Shown here piece after piece: positions 8,568-16,410 of a DNA stretch of 64,000 bases. The translations under genes and the position numbers were made by a program. The notes beneath the pieces are model-generated. The model was not told the DNA's origin. It saw nothing but the letters and a program-made list of their open reading frames with translations, and ran no database searches. This DNA is from Streptomyces sulphureus DSM 40104 (GTDB lineage Bacteria; Actinomycetota; Actinomycetes; Streptomycetales; Streptomycetaceae): assembly GCF_000381025.1 (NCBI RefSeq), contig NZ_KB905822.1, forward strand, positions 186,001-250,000, in the 5' to 3' direction. The number at the start of each line of letters is the position of its first letter. The stretch's first letter is position 1.

Positions 8568-9272
8568 ATGGCCACGACTGCCACCGTCACGCTCGGCGTA
8601 TCGCTCGCGGTCCCCGAACCGCACGGCAGCATGCTCCAGAGGCTGCGCGCCGGATACGGAGACGCCGCCGCGTACGGCATCCCGACGCACATCACCCTCC
8701 TCCCGCCGACACAGGTCGAGGCGGCGGCGCGCGCCGAGATCGAGGCGCACCTGGCGCGCGTCGCCCTCGCCGGCCAGGCGTTCCGGGTGCGGCTCAGCGG
8801 GACGGGCACCTTCCGCCCCGTGTCTCCCGTCGTCTTCGTCAAGGTGGCCGAGGGCGGCCACGAGTGCGACGAGCTCCAGACGCGGCTCCGCGCCGCGGAC
8901 GGGCCGCTCGCCAGGGAGTTGCAGTTCCCGTACCACCCGCACGTCACCGTGGCGCACGGCATCGCGGAGGAGGCGATGGACACCGCGTACTCCGGCCTCG
9001 CCGACTTCGAGGCCGCCTGGCAGGCGAACGGCTTCGCCCTCTACGAGCAGGGCGAGGACCAAGTCTGGCGGTTCCACAGGGAGTTCACCTTCGGCGGCGT
9101 ACACGGCCCCGGCGCCCTCGGCGCCGAACCGCAGAGCGCGCCGCTCTCCGGGGCCGCGCCGATCGGCTCGCAGAAGCACGTGGTCAGTGCGGTCCACGGC
9201 GCCGTCGACGGTGCCGTTCCCTGCCGTCCGCCGGCCCAGCGGCGTCCCGCGCACTCCTCGCCCGCCAACTGA
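8568..9272 (+). CDS. 2'-5' RNA ligase / 2H phosphoesterase family protein
   Basis: A 234-residue member of the 2H phosphoesterase superfamily (LigT/ThpR-like). The two catalytic HxT motifs are both present: His41-Ile-Thr43 and His125-Val-Thr127. Members hydrolyse 2',3'-cyclic phosphates or ligate 2'-5' RNA ends; the natural substrate of the Streptomyces orthologue is unknown to me. After about residue 190 the sequence is a low-complexity tail unlike the domain. The start at ATG 8568 follows GGAGGG (GAAGGAGGGAGCG). It lies between trpS and the yihY gene on the same strand and may be read from the trpS promoter. Confidence 0.85.
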   Translation: MATTATVTLGVSLAVPEPHGSMLQRLRAGYGDAAAYGIPTHITLLPPTQVEAAARAEIEAHLARVALAGQAFRVRLSGTGTFRPVSPVVFVKVAEGGHECDELQTRLRAADGPLARELQFPYHPHVTVAHGIAEEAMDTAYSGLADFEAAWQANGFALYEQGEDQVWRFHREFTFGGVHGPGALGAEPQSAPLSGAAPIGSQKHVVSAVHGAVDGAVPCRPPAQRRPAHSSPAN

Positions 9273-9398
9273 CGCCGCCGGGCGACCGACGGGGGCGCGT
9301 CGGGTGTACGCCGCGCCCCGCCGCTGCCTACGCTCCCCGGCATGATCGACACGATGGAAGGCCCCGTGTACCCGCGGGACCGCGGGTAGGCGCCCGCC

Positions 9399-10346
9399 AT
9401 GGAGAAGCTCACCGCGCTCCCGGTCATCGGCCCCGTCCTCGCATGGTTCTTCCGTACGAGGGTCTGGCAGGTCTACACGTACATGGAGGCGCGCCACTGG
9501 ACGAGGCTCGCGGCGGCCGTCACCTTCACCAGCTTCACGGCGCTCTTCCCGATGCTCGCCGTCGGCGCCGCGCTCGGTGCGGCGCTCCTCGGCGACGAGC
9601 AGATGGGGCGGGTCGAGCACTTCGTCGCCAAGCAGGTGCCGGGCATCTCCCAGCAGTTGGACCTGAACTCCTTCGCCGCGCACGCGGGGACGGTGGGGCT
9701 CGTCGCGGGGGCGGCGCTCCTCTTCACCGGCGTCGGCTGGGTGGGCACGCTGCGCGAGTCGCTCCGCGCCTCCTGGGACCTCACGGAGAGCCCGGGCAAC
9801 TTCCTCGTCCGCAAGGCGGTCGACCTCGCGATCCTGCTCGGGCTCGGCCTGCTCGGGCTCGTCTCCATCGGCGCCTCGACGTTCTCGCTCACGGCTGTCC
9901 ACTGGGTTGCCGAGCACCTCGGCCTCGTCGAGGGCGGCATCGGCACGGTGCTGCTGCGAACGGCCGCCTACGCGGCGGCGATCGGCGCCGACTTCGTCCT
10001 GCTCATCTATGTGCTGACGCTGCTGCCCGGCGTGCGCCCGCCGCGCAAGGGCGTACTCCTCGCCGCGCTCCAGGGCGCCGTGGGCTTCGAGTTGCTCAAG
10101 CTGCTCCTCGGCGGGTACCTCGCCGGCGTCGCGGCGAAGTCGGTCTACGGCGCCTTCGGCGTGCCGATCGCGCTGCTGCTCTGGATCAACTTCATGGCCA
10201 AGCTGCTGATGTACTGCGCCGCCTGGACAGCGACGGAGGAGGACGCGCCCGTCCGCGACGCCATCGGCGCCGGGCCCGACGGGCAGGACGACACCAATGT
10301 CGCGCCAGGCGGCGGAAGTTCGGGAGGGGCCGCAGAGCGCGGCTGA
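9399..10346 (+). CDS. YihY/virulence factor BrkB family membrane protein
   Basis: A 315-residue polytopic inner-membrane protein of the YihY/BrkB (formerly RNase BN) family. About six hydrophobic segments are visible, including AVTFTSFTALFPMLAVGAAL and LAILLGLGLLGLVSI. Conserved family features are the R-x-A-AAVTF start, VGWVGTLRESLRASWD and a final LLLWINFMAKLLMYCAAW helix. Its role is uncertain in all species; the old RNase BN name is not correct. The C-terminal 40 residues are hydrophilic and cytoplasmic. It ends convergent to dacA with a hairpin between. Confidence 0.88.
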   Translation: MEKLTALPVIGPVLAWFFRTRVWQVYTYMEARHWTRLAAAVTFTSFTALFPMLAVGAALGAALLGDEQMGRVEHFVAKQVPGISQQLDLNSFAAHAGTVGLVAGAALLFTGVGWVGTLRESLRASWDLTESPGNFLVRKAVDLAILLGLGLLGLVSIGASTFSLTAVHWVAEHLGLVEGGIGTVLLRTAAYAAAIGADFVLLIYVLTLLPGVRPPRKGVLLAALQGAVGFELLKLLLGGYLAGVAAKSVYGAFGVPIALLLWINFMAKLLMYCAAWTATEEDAPVRDAIGAGPDGQDDTNVAPGGGSSGGAAERG

Positions 10347-10347
10347 A

Positions 10348-10369
10348 GGGCCGCCCGGGTCGGCGGCCC
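10348..10369. terminator. Bidirectional terminator between yihY and dacA
   Basis: Arms GGGCCGCC (10348-10355) and GGCGGCCC (10362-10369) with a 6-nt loop fill most of the 30-bp gap between the convergent stops at 10346 and 10377. Confidence 0.65.
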
Positions 10370-10376
10370 CCGCGGC

Positions 10377-11774
10377 TCATCGCCTGCGGCGTACCAGCTC
10401 GGGCAGCGGCCACCTGCGGTGCACCGCGTACGCCACACCGCCGAGCACCACCAGGCAGCCGAGGATGACGCCGAGCGCGACCCCCGCGCCGCCCGCCGGC
10501 TTCTCGCTCTGCGCCGCGTGCTGCGCGTCACCGGATCCGGGCCGCTCCGCCCGCTTGCCGTCGCCCGCGCCGCCCTCGCCCTCCGGCGCGACGAGGCGGC
10601 CCACCGGCTGGACGCGGTACTCCGCCTTGCTCTTCGCCGCCCCGCCCTTGCCGTCGGCCGACGGGTCCGAGGCGGTGCCCTTGTCGGTGTTCCCGGTGCC
10701 TCCCGTGCTTCCGGTGCCGGGTGCCGCCGGTGCGCCGGCGACCTTGAACCCCCAGTCGAGGAGCTTCGACGTCTCCTCGTAGACGCGGTTGGGGCCGTCC
10801 TTCTCCGGGTGCATCACGGTGACGAGCAGGACGCGGTCACCGCGCTGCGCGACGCCGGTGAAGGTGCTGCCGGCCTTGCTCGTCGTGCCGTTCTTCACCC
10901 CGGCGATCCCCGGGTAAGGCTCCATGCCGAGGTCGCCCGTCAGGAGGCGGTTGGTGTTCCGGATCTCGAAGCTGTCCCGCTTCTTCCCCTTCTTCTTCTC
11001 ACCGGGGAACTTCGCGCTCGCCGTGGCGGCGTACTCGCGGAACTCCGGGTTCTGGAGCCCGGCGCGGGCGAAGAGCGTCAGGTCGTAGGCGGAGGAGACC
11101 TGTCCCTGGTGGTCGTAGCCGTCGGGGCTGACGACGGTGGTGTCACGGGCGCGCAGCTCGCGGGCGCGCGCGTTCATCTGCGCCACGGTGCTCGCCTTGC
11201 CGCCGTTCATCGCGGAGAGGACGTGGACGGCGTCGTTGCCGGAGCGGAGGAAGACGCCGAGCCACAGGTCGTGGACCGCGTACTCCTCGCCCTCCTTCAC
11301 GCCGACGAGGCTGCTGCCGTCCCCCATGCCCGCGAGGTCGGCGGGGGTGACCTTGTGCTTCCGGTCCTTCGGGAGCTTCGGCAGCACGGTGTCGGCGAAG
11401 AGCATCTTCAGGGTGCTTGCAGGGGCGAGCCGCCAGTGCGAGTTGTGGGAGGCGAGCACGGCGCCCGACTCGGCGTCGGTCACTATCCAGGAGCGCGCCG
11501 AGACGCCCTTGGGGAGCTTCGGCGCCCCGTCCTTGAGCTGCACCTGTGTTCCCGGCGCCCCCAGCCGGGTGCCGCCTATCGTCGACATGCTCGTCGGCGG
11601 TTTGGGGGGTCGTTCCGCCGACTCGCCCTTGGGGTCGTCGGCGGGTGCCGCCGAGGCGGCCGGGCTCAGGGCGGGGGAGAGGAGCAGCGGAAGGCCGGCG
11701 GCGAGGAGCGCGGCGGTGCGGGTGCTCGTCCGGAGGGCGCGGTGCGAGCGCACGGAATGCGATTCTTGGGGCAC
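10377..11774 (-). CDS. D-alanyl-D-alanine carboxypeptidase (class C low-molecular-mass PBP)
   Basis: This secreted, membrane-anchored serine peptidase trims the terminal D-Ala of peptidoglycan stem peptides. An N-terminal signal (about residues 16-43) is followed by a Pro-rich linker and the peptidase S11 domain. The catalytic Ser120-Thr-Leu-Lys123 (SxxK) and Ser178-Gly-Asn180 (SxN) are present. The third motif reads KNG (GVKNGTTSKAG) where KTG or KSG is usual; this is the only departure seen. A Gly/Thr-rich linker and a C-terminal hydrophobic helix (GVALGVILGCLVVLGGVAYAV) ending in RRRR provide the anchor. The length of 465 is typical for the streptomycete DacA group. Confidence 0.9.
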   Translation of the reverse strand: MPQESHSVRSHRALRTSTRTAALLAAGLPLLLSPALSPAASAAPADDPKGESAERPPKPPTSMSTIGGTRLGAPGTQVQLKDGAPKLPKGVSARSWIVTDAESGAVLASHNSHWRLAPASTLKMLFADTVLPKLPKDRKHKVTPADLAGMGDGSSLVGVKEGEEYAVHDLWLGVFLRSGNDAVHVLSAMNGGKASTVAQMNARARELRARDTTVVSPDGYDHQGQVSSAYDLTLFARAGLQNPEFREYAATASAKFPGEKKKGKKRDSFEIRNTNRLLTGDLGMEPYPGIAGVKNGTTSKAGSTFTGVAQRGDRVLLVTVMHPEKDGPNRVYEETSKLLDWGFKVAGAPAAPGTGSTGGTGNTDKGTASDPSADGKGGAAKSKAEYRVQPVGRLVAPEGEGGAGDGKRAERPGSGDAQHAAQSEKPAGGAGVALGVILGCLVVLGGVAYAVHRRWPLPELVRRRR

Positions 11775-11920
11775 GCATCGAACGTACAGTGTGATCGCCC
11801 CTTGTGGGACCGGGAGTTCGGCCTCGTTCCGTTGCGGTGGAGCGCCCGACGCCTGTGGAATTCGCTCGCGGGGGCGACCCCGCTGGCCCGTCCGCGCGAG
11901 GCGCTGCCGATACTGGGGCC

Positions 11921-12163
11921 ATGAAGCTCAGCCGCCCCGTCTCCTGGTTCCTGCTCGTCTTCGGGGTGTGGTCCTGGTTCATCTGGATCACCTTCGTCAA
12001 GAACCTGTGGAAGGACAGCGGGGGTCTCGCTTTCGACGCCGCCGGCGATCCCACCGGCTACTTCTGGGTGCACCTTCTCCTCGCGGTCGTATCCTTCCTC
12101 CTCGGCACGGCGATCGGCGTGATCGGCTACCGCGGGCTGCGGGCGCTGCGCCGGGAGTCCTGA
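11921..12163 (+). CDS. Small membrane protein, SCO4848 family
   Basis: An 80-residue protein with two transmembrane helices: VSWFLLVFGVWSWFIWITF at the N-terminus and FWVHLLLAVVSFLLGTAIGV later, then a basic tail (RALRRES). The frame is open further upstream, but ATG 11921 is the first start that gives a membrane-insertion N-terminus. Size, position beside dacA and sequence fit the conserved streptomycete SCO4848 family of unknown function. It is divergent from dacA and is followed by the DnaA-box array. Confidence 0.8.
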   Translation: MKLSRPVSWFLLVFGVWSWFIWITFVKNLWKDSGGLAFDAAGDPTGYFWVHLLLAVVSFLLGTAIGVIGYRGLRALRRES

Positions 12164-12175
12164 AGCCGCGCGCGC

Positions 12176-12368
12176 TTCTCCACAGGGCGGCGGGCTGACC
12201 TTGACGCGGTTGTACACAGCGCCTTGACGTCGTTGTACACAGGCCCCGACACGGCCGTACACAGCCTGACTCGTTCGTACACAACCCGGCGTCCGGGCAA
12301 CGGCCGTCCACAGGCCACGTATCCACAGGCTTCTCGTCCACAGGGTGCGTGCGGGGCCGCTGTCCACA
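12176..12368 (+). repeat. Array of nine same-direction DnaA-box-like 9-mers
   Basis: Nine direct repeats end in CACA, all in the same orientation. In order they are TTCTCCACA 12176, TTGTACACA 12210, TTGTACACA 12233, CCGTACACA 12255, TCGTACACA 12275, CCGTCCACA 12304, GTATCCACA 12319, TCGTCCACA 12334 and CTGTCCACA 12360. The actinobacterial DnaA box is TTGTCCACA with pyrimidines tolerated at positions 1-2. Four copies fit that consensus, one differs only at position 1, and four have TACACA in place of TCCACA. The array fills the 378-bp gap between the SCO4848-like gene and the metallophosphoesterase. No oriC-type AT-rich tract is seen, so titration of DnaA or local regulation is likelier than an origin. 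Confidence 0.65.
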
Positions 12369-12541
12369 GGGGTTGCGCCGGTCGCTCGTCGCCTCGCTGA
12401 CCTGGCGGGCCTTGGCTCCGGGCGTCGCAGAGCGGCAGGTAGATTGAGGTTCCGGAGAACAGGTGTCCGTCAGGCAGGTGGATGGGGCCGGGTGGCGTCT
12501 GTGTCGGAGGGGGTTCCAGAGGCCGAGCTGAGGGGGCGGGA

Positions 12542-13843
12542 GTGGTCGTGCTCGTAGTGCTGTTCGCCGTGGTCGTGGTGGCCGTCATGGTTGCCGCGCA
12601 CTGGTACGTGTGGCGAAGGCTGGTACGGGACGTCTCCCGGCCGAAGAGCGTGTGGCGCCGTACGGGCACGGTGCTGATCTACGTGTTCCCGCTCTGCGCC
12701 GTGGGAGCGCAGGCGACCGCGCGTTCCGGTGCGCCCTTCACCGTCCAGCAGCTCGTCGCCTGGCCCGGCTACCTCTGGCTCGCCTGCCTCCTCTACCTGC
12801 TGATCGCGCTCGCCGTGGGCGAGTTGGTGCGCCCGCTCCTGCGTGTCGCGCTCCGCCGCAGGGACGCACGAGCCGTCGGCGCGGGTCCCGCGGAGCACGG
12901 GACGGCCGACCGCGAGCCCGCCCTGACCGGCGCACGGACCGAAGGGGAGCCGCCCGCCGCCGAGCCGGGCTCGGCAGGGCCGGCGTCCGTCGTGCCGGAA
13001 GCCGAGCATGCGCCGGCGCCCTCGCGCCGCCTCTTCGTCGCGCGCGCCGTCGGCGTCGGCGCCGCCGTGGCCGCAGGGGCGACCGTGGGCACCGGGGCAT
13101 GGGGTGTCCTCAACGGGCCGACGCTCAAGCACGTCACCGTCCCGCTGGCCAAGCTCCCGCGGCGGGGGCACGGCTACCGCATCGCGGTGGTGAGCGACAT
13201 CCACCTGGGGCCGGTCCTCGGACGTGCGCACACCCAGCGGATCGTGGACCGGATCAACGGGGCGCAGCCGGACCTCGTCGCGATCGTCGGCGACCTCGTC
13301 GACGGCTCGGTGGAGAACCTCGGCGCCGCCGCCGAGCCGCTCAGCACGCTCCGCGCCCGGCACGGCTCGTACTTCGTCACCGGCAACCACGAGTACTTCG
13401 GCGACGCCCGCGAGTGGATCGACCACGTCCGCGAACTCGGCGTCCACCCCATGGAGAACGTCCGCAAGGAGCTGCCCTGGTTCGACCTCGCAGGCGTCAA
13501 CGACCTCGCAGGCGAGGACCAGGACGAGGGCCCCGACTACGACAAGGCCCTGGGCGGCCGGGACACCTCGCGCGCCTCGGTGCTCCTCGCCCACCAGCCC
13601 GTCATGATCCACGACGCCGTCGACCACGGCGTCGACCTCCAGCTCTCCGGCCACACCCACGGCGGGCAGATGTGGCCCGTCAACTACCTCGCGGCGCTGG
13701 AGAACCCGACCCTCGCCGGACTGGAGCGCTACGGGGACACCCAGCTCTACGTGACGCGCGGCGCCGGTGCCTGGGGGCCGCCGGTCCGCGTCGGCGCCGA
13801 GTCGGACGTCACGATCGTGGAGCTCGCCTCGAAGCAGGCGTGA
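12542..13843 (+). CDS. Membrane-anchored metallophosphoesterase (calcineurin-like)
   Basis: A 433-residue protein with N-terminal membrane helices and an external-looking calcineurin-type phosphoesterase domain. Hydrophobic stretches lie at residues 1-20, about 40-60 and about 75-100. They are followed by a Pro/Ala linker and a further hydrophobic segment after SRRLFVARAVG, which resembles a twin-arginine anchor. The dimetal site motifs are all present: VVSDIHLG, IVGDLVDG, VTGNHEYFG and SGHTHGGQ. The YkuE/YaeI subfamily hydrolyses phospholipid headgroups such as UDP-2,3-diacylglucosamine in other bacteria; the substrate here is unknown. GTG 12542 follows GGGGGCGGGA; the longer frame from 12482 lacks a ribosome site. 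Confidence 0.88.
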   Translation: MVVLVVLFAVVVVAVMVAAHWYVWRRLVRDVSRPKSVWRRTGTVLIYVFPLCAVGAQATARSGAPFTVQQLVAWPGYLWLACLLYLLIALAVGELVRPLLRVALRRRDARAVGAGPAEHGTADREPALTGARTEGEPPAAEPGSAGPASVVPEAEHAPAPSRRLFVARAVGVGAAVAAGATVGTGAWGVLNGPTLKHVTVPLAKLPRRGHGYRIAVVSDIHLGPVLGRAHTQRIVDRINGAQPDLVAIVGDLVDGSVENLGAAAEPLSTLRARHGSYFVTGNHEYFGDAREWIDHVRELGVHPMENVRKELPWFDLAGVNDLAGEDQDEGPDYDKALGGRDTSRASVLLAHQPVMIHDAVDHGVDLQLSGHTHGGQMWPVNYLAALENPTLAGLERYGDTQLYVTRGAGAWGPPVRVGAESDVTIVELASKQA

Positions 13844-14046
13844 CGCGGTGACGGAAAAGGCAGTCGGCAGCGTGGCAGCGAGAACCCGGACGAACCGGGC
13901 GCCATGATTCCGGAACGGCCGCCGGAAGGAGCGGCCGATGCCACGCCGCCGGAAGTGAGTCGCCGTGTTCCGCACCGCCCCCGTACCGCCCGCCTTCACG
14001 ACGAAGCGCCGTTCGGCACACGCAGCCGACCGGGCCCGCTGACGCC

Positions 14047-15537
14047 GTGTCCTCGACGACCACCGCAACCGCCCTCGTCCGCCCCGTCGGGGACCCGATC
14101 CTCGACCGCCTCAACACCCACCCCTCGGCCCGCATCTCCCACCGGCTCCTCCTCGTAGCCTGCCTCGCGTTCGCGGGCGCCGGGCTGCTCGCCGTCCCGG
14201 CCTCGCTGCCGCTCGGCTGGGACGAACTCGTCTACGCGAGCCGGTTCCCGCACTTCGGGCCCGTCACGGAGTTCAGCGCGCCGCGCACTCGCGGGGTGCC
14301 GGCGCTCGTGGCCCCGGTCGCGGTGTTCACGGGCTCCGTCCCGATCCTGCGCACCTACCTCGCCGCCGTCGCGGGACTCGCCCTCTACCTCGGGTTCCGA
14401 CCCTGGCTGCGGGTGAGTACGCAGCCGTACACGGTGCCGCTGGCCGCGGCCTTCTACGGGACCGGGTGGATCGCGCTCTTCTACGCGGGCTCCGCGATGC
14501 CCAACCACTACGTCGCGACGGGGACCGTCGGCGCGGTCGGCGCGGTGCTCCAACTCGTCGGGCGGCGCACCGCCACGGCGCCCGTGGTACGCCGCAGTGC
14601 CGTGGCGGGACTCGTCTGCGCGCTCGCCGTGGCCACGTTGATGCGTCCGCAGGACGGGGTCGCCGTGGCGGCTCCGCTGCTCCTCGCCGTCCTCCTGATG
14701 CCGGGGAGGCGGGCCGCCGCGGGGTGGGGCGTCGTCGGCGGGACGGTGCTCGGGCTGCTGCCCTGGGTGGTGGAGGCCCAACTCGCCTACGGGGGCGTGC
14801 TGCAGAGGCTGCGCACCTCGGCAGAGATCCAGGGCGGCATGGGCTGGACGTTCTCCGTGCCGGAGCACGCGGCCTCGCTCGGCGGGCCGCTGCTGTGTCG
14901 CCCCTGCCGTGTCGAGGAGGTCTTCGGGTGGCCCGCACTCTCCTGGTGGGCGGTGCTGCTCGTGCTCGTCGCCGTCGGCGCCGGGCGGATGCGGAGGGCG
15001 CAAGGGCAGGCACTGGCGCTGCTGTTGCTCACCGCGCTCTCCGTCTCGGCGACGTATCTCTTCCTCGTCGGCTATGCGGCGCCGCGGTTCCTGCTGCCGG
15101 CGTACGCGCTCCTCGCGCTCCCCGCGGCGGCTGGGCTCTCGGCGTGCGCGGCCAGCCTGCGCCGGGCGCGACCGGGATCGCGGCGGTTCGGCACCTTCCT
15201 CGGGGTCGCGCTGCTCGCCGCCCATCTCGCCCAGCAGGGCGCCGACTTGCACACCAACGTGGAGAGGCAGGAGGCGTCGCGGGCCGAGTGGCGGACGATC
15301 GCGTCCGTCCTCCACACGGAGGGCGTGCGCCCCCCGTGCACCATCGACGGCAACATCGGCGCGATCCCCCTCGCCCACACGGCGGGCTGCTGGGCCCGGC
15401 TCGGCACCCCGAAGCGGCCGGACGCGCTGGTGATCCGCTATGCCCACCGGCCGCGGTGGGCGGCCGACTGGAAGGTCATCCCGGTGCGGGGGACGTACAA
15501 CACGGGATGGAAGGTCGTGGTGCCGGGCGAGCGGTGA
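14047..15537 (+). CDS. Polytopic membrane protein, glycosyltransferase-39-like
   Basis: A 496-residue integral membrane protein with about ten hydrophobic helices. Near residue 60 the first periplasmic loop has WDELVYASR, the Asp-Glu pair typical of the lipid-linked sugar transferases of the GT-C (ArnT/PMT) fold. A second loop carries LMRPQDG. These suggest a polyprenyl-phosphate sugar transferase acting outside the membrane, but no specific family member is recognised and it could simply be called a hypothetical membrane protein. GTG 14047 is the likely start. It is monocistronic as far as can be seen; 203 bp of featureless sequence separates it from the phosphoesterase. Confidence 0.7.
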   Translation: MSSTTTATALVRPVGDPILDRLNTHPSARISHRLLLVACLAFAGAGLLAVPASLPLGWDELVYASRFPHFGPVTEFSAPRTRGVPALVAPVAVFTGSVPILRTYLAAVAGLALYLGFRPWLRVSTQPYTVPLAAAFYGTGWIALFYAGSAMPNHYVATGTVGAVGAVLQLVGRRTATAPVVRRSAVAGLVCALAVATLMRPQDGVAVAAPLLLAVLLMPGRRAAAGWGVVGGTVLGLLPWVVEAQLAYGGVLQRLRTSAEIQGGMGWTFSVPEHAASLGGPLLCRPCRVEEVFGWPALSWWAVLLVLVAVGAGRMRRAQGQALALLLLTALSVSATYLFLVGYAAPRFLLPAYALLALPAAAGLSACAASLRRARPGSRRFGTFLGVALLAAHLAQQGADLHTNVERQEASRAEWRTIASVLHTEGVRPPCTIDGNIGAIPLAHTAGCWARLGTPKRPDALVIRYAHRPRWAADWKVIPVRGTYNTGWKVVVPGER

Positions 15538-15612
15538 GACGCAACCTGCCCCGGACGCAGTCCTGTTGACGATGTCTCCGCTCGGACCGGCCCCGGGTGG
15601 GGACGTTCGTGC

Positions 15613-15909
15613 GTGGCCTCAGGCGCAGACGCGGACTCGTTCACGAAGGCCGACCGGACGGCTGCGGGGAAGGCGAGGCGGGCGCCGTCGGGCGACCACC
15701 TCCAGCAGGTGATCGCGCTCTGCCCGCACTGCCACGGCCTCAAGACCCGCGGCCGCCACTGCGAGGCTCTCGGGCAGGCCCTCGCCCGCGTGGCGGGGAA
15801 CGCCTGCCACGAGTGGATCGGCGACCCTGTTCCGCGCCCCGGCCACTTGACTCACTGGCCACAGCCTGCCGGATGTGGCAGCGCCCCCCCGACCTTCACG
15901 ACCGGATGA
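15613..15909 (+). pseudogene. Fragment resembling the C-terminal part of an HNH endonuclease
   Basis: A 98-codon frame holds GDHLQQVIALCPHCHGLKTRG. This resembles the zinc-knuckle end of HNH nucleases (a DH pair, then VIALCPNCH and a basic stretch), but the usual spacer between DH and the CxxCH part is missing and there is no upstream domain. I read it as a decayed remnant at the left border of the accessory operon. It could instead be a chance open frame, since high-GC DNA gives many. Confidence 0.3.
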
Positions 15910-16248
15910 GGCTCCGCCCAACTCCCGGCAGAGACTCCCTTTTGAGGCCCTGCTGCCCGAAGGGCAGGCCAGGGAGGAGCGGAGGGCGCCGGACGACCGG
16001 GCCTGTGGGGGCGACCCCCGGCTACGGCGGCCGCCCGCCCAGCACGCCGCCTCGTGCGGCCGGAGCCGACTCATGCGCGGCAGCGAGGCCCGTAACCCAC
16101 CAGTCGGGTCCGCGACGTGGCGAGAACAGGTGCAGCCGGATCACGGTACGTGCAGCGTCCGGAGCCCCTCGTCCTGGGCGCCGCGCCGCACAGGATTTCC
16201 TCCCCGTGAAGAAATTTCCCTCTCTCTCTTCTGTCTCGCGGAAATTGT
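15910..16248. other. Gene-free stretch before the orotate operon
   Basis: No convincing frame, RNA gene or strong repeat is seen. Toward 16200 the base composition becomes clearly more AT-rich than the flanking genes (for example GAAGAAATTTCCCTC), as expected of a promoter region. Confidence 0.5.
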
Positions 16249-16263
16249 GGAACCGCTGGTTCC
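16249..16263. promoter_or_regulatory. Candidate IclR operator
   Basis: GGAACCGCTGGTTCC is a perfect inverted repeat with 6-bp arms and a 3-bp spacer, about 100 bp upstream of the predicted operon promoter. IclR-family proteins bind short palindromes of this size. The operon encodes its own IclR regulator, so this is the obvious target, but the link is inferred. Confidence 0.45.
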
Positions 16264-16347
16264 CGCCGCGCGGAATTAGTGCGAATCGCGTCCTGACCTG
16301 CATGTTCGGTCGCGTGAATTTCTCGCTCGGCATTTACATCCAGGCTA

Positions 16348-16376
16348 TTGACAGTGGAAAAAGTGGCGCGCATTCT
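16348..16376 (+). promoter_or_regulatory. Candidate sigma-70-type promoter of the orotate operon
   Basis: A consensus TTGACA at 16348-16353 and CATTCT at 16371-16376 have 17-bp spacing. Transcription would begin near 16383, leaving a short leader that includes the ribosome site AAGGAGGTG before GTG 16411. Confidence 0.5.
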
Positions 16377-16410
16377 CGAAGCCTCCACGAGACGAAGGAG
16401 GTGCTTCCAC

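Noticed and set aside
12176..12368. A chromosomal origin of replication.
   Set aside because: Neither dnaA nor dnaN is nearby, there is no AT-rich unwinding region, and all boxes point the same way with many variant copies.
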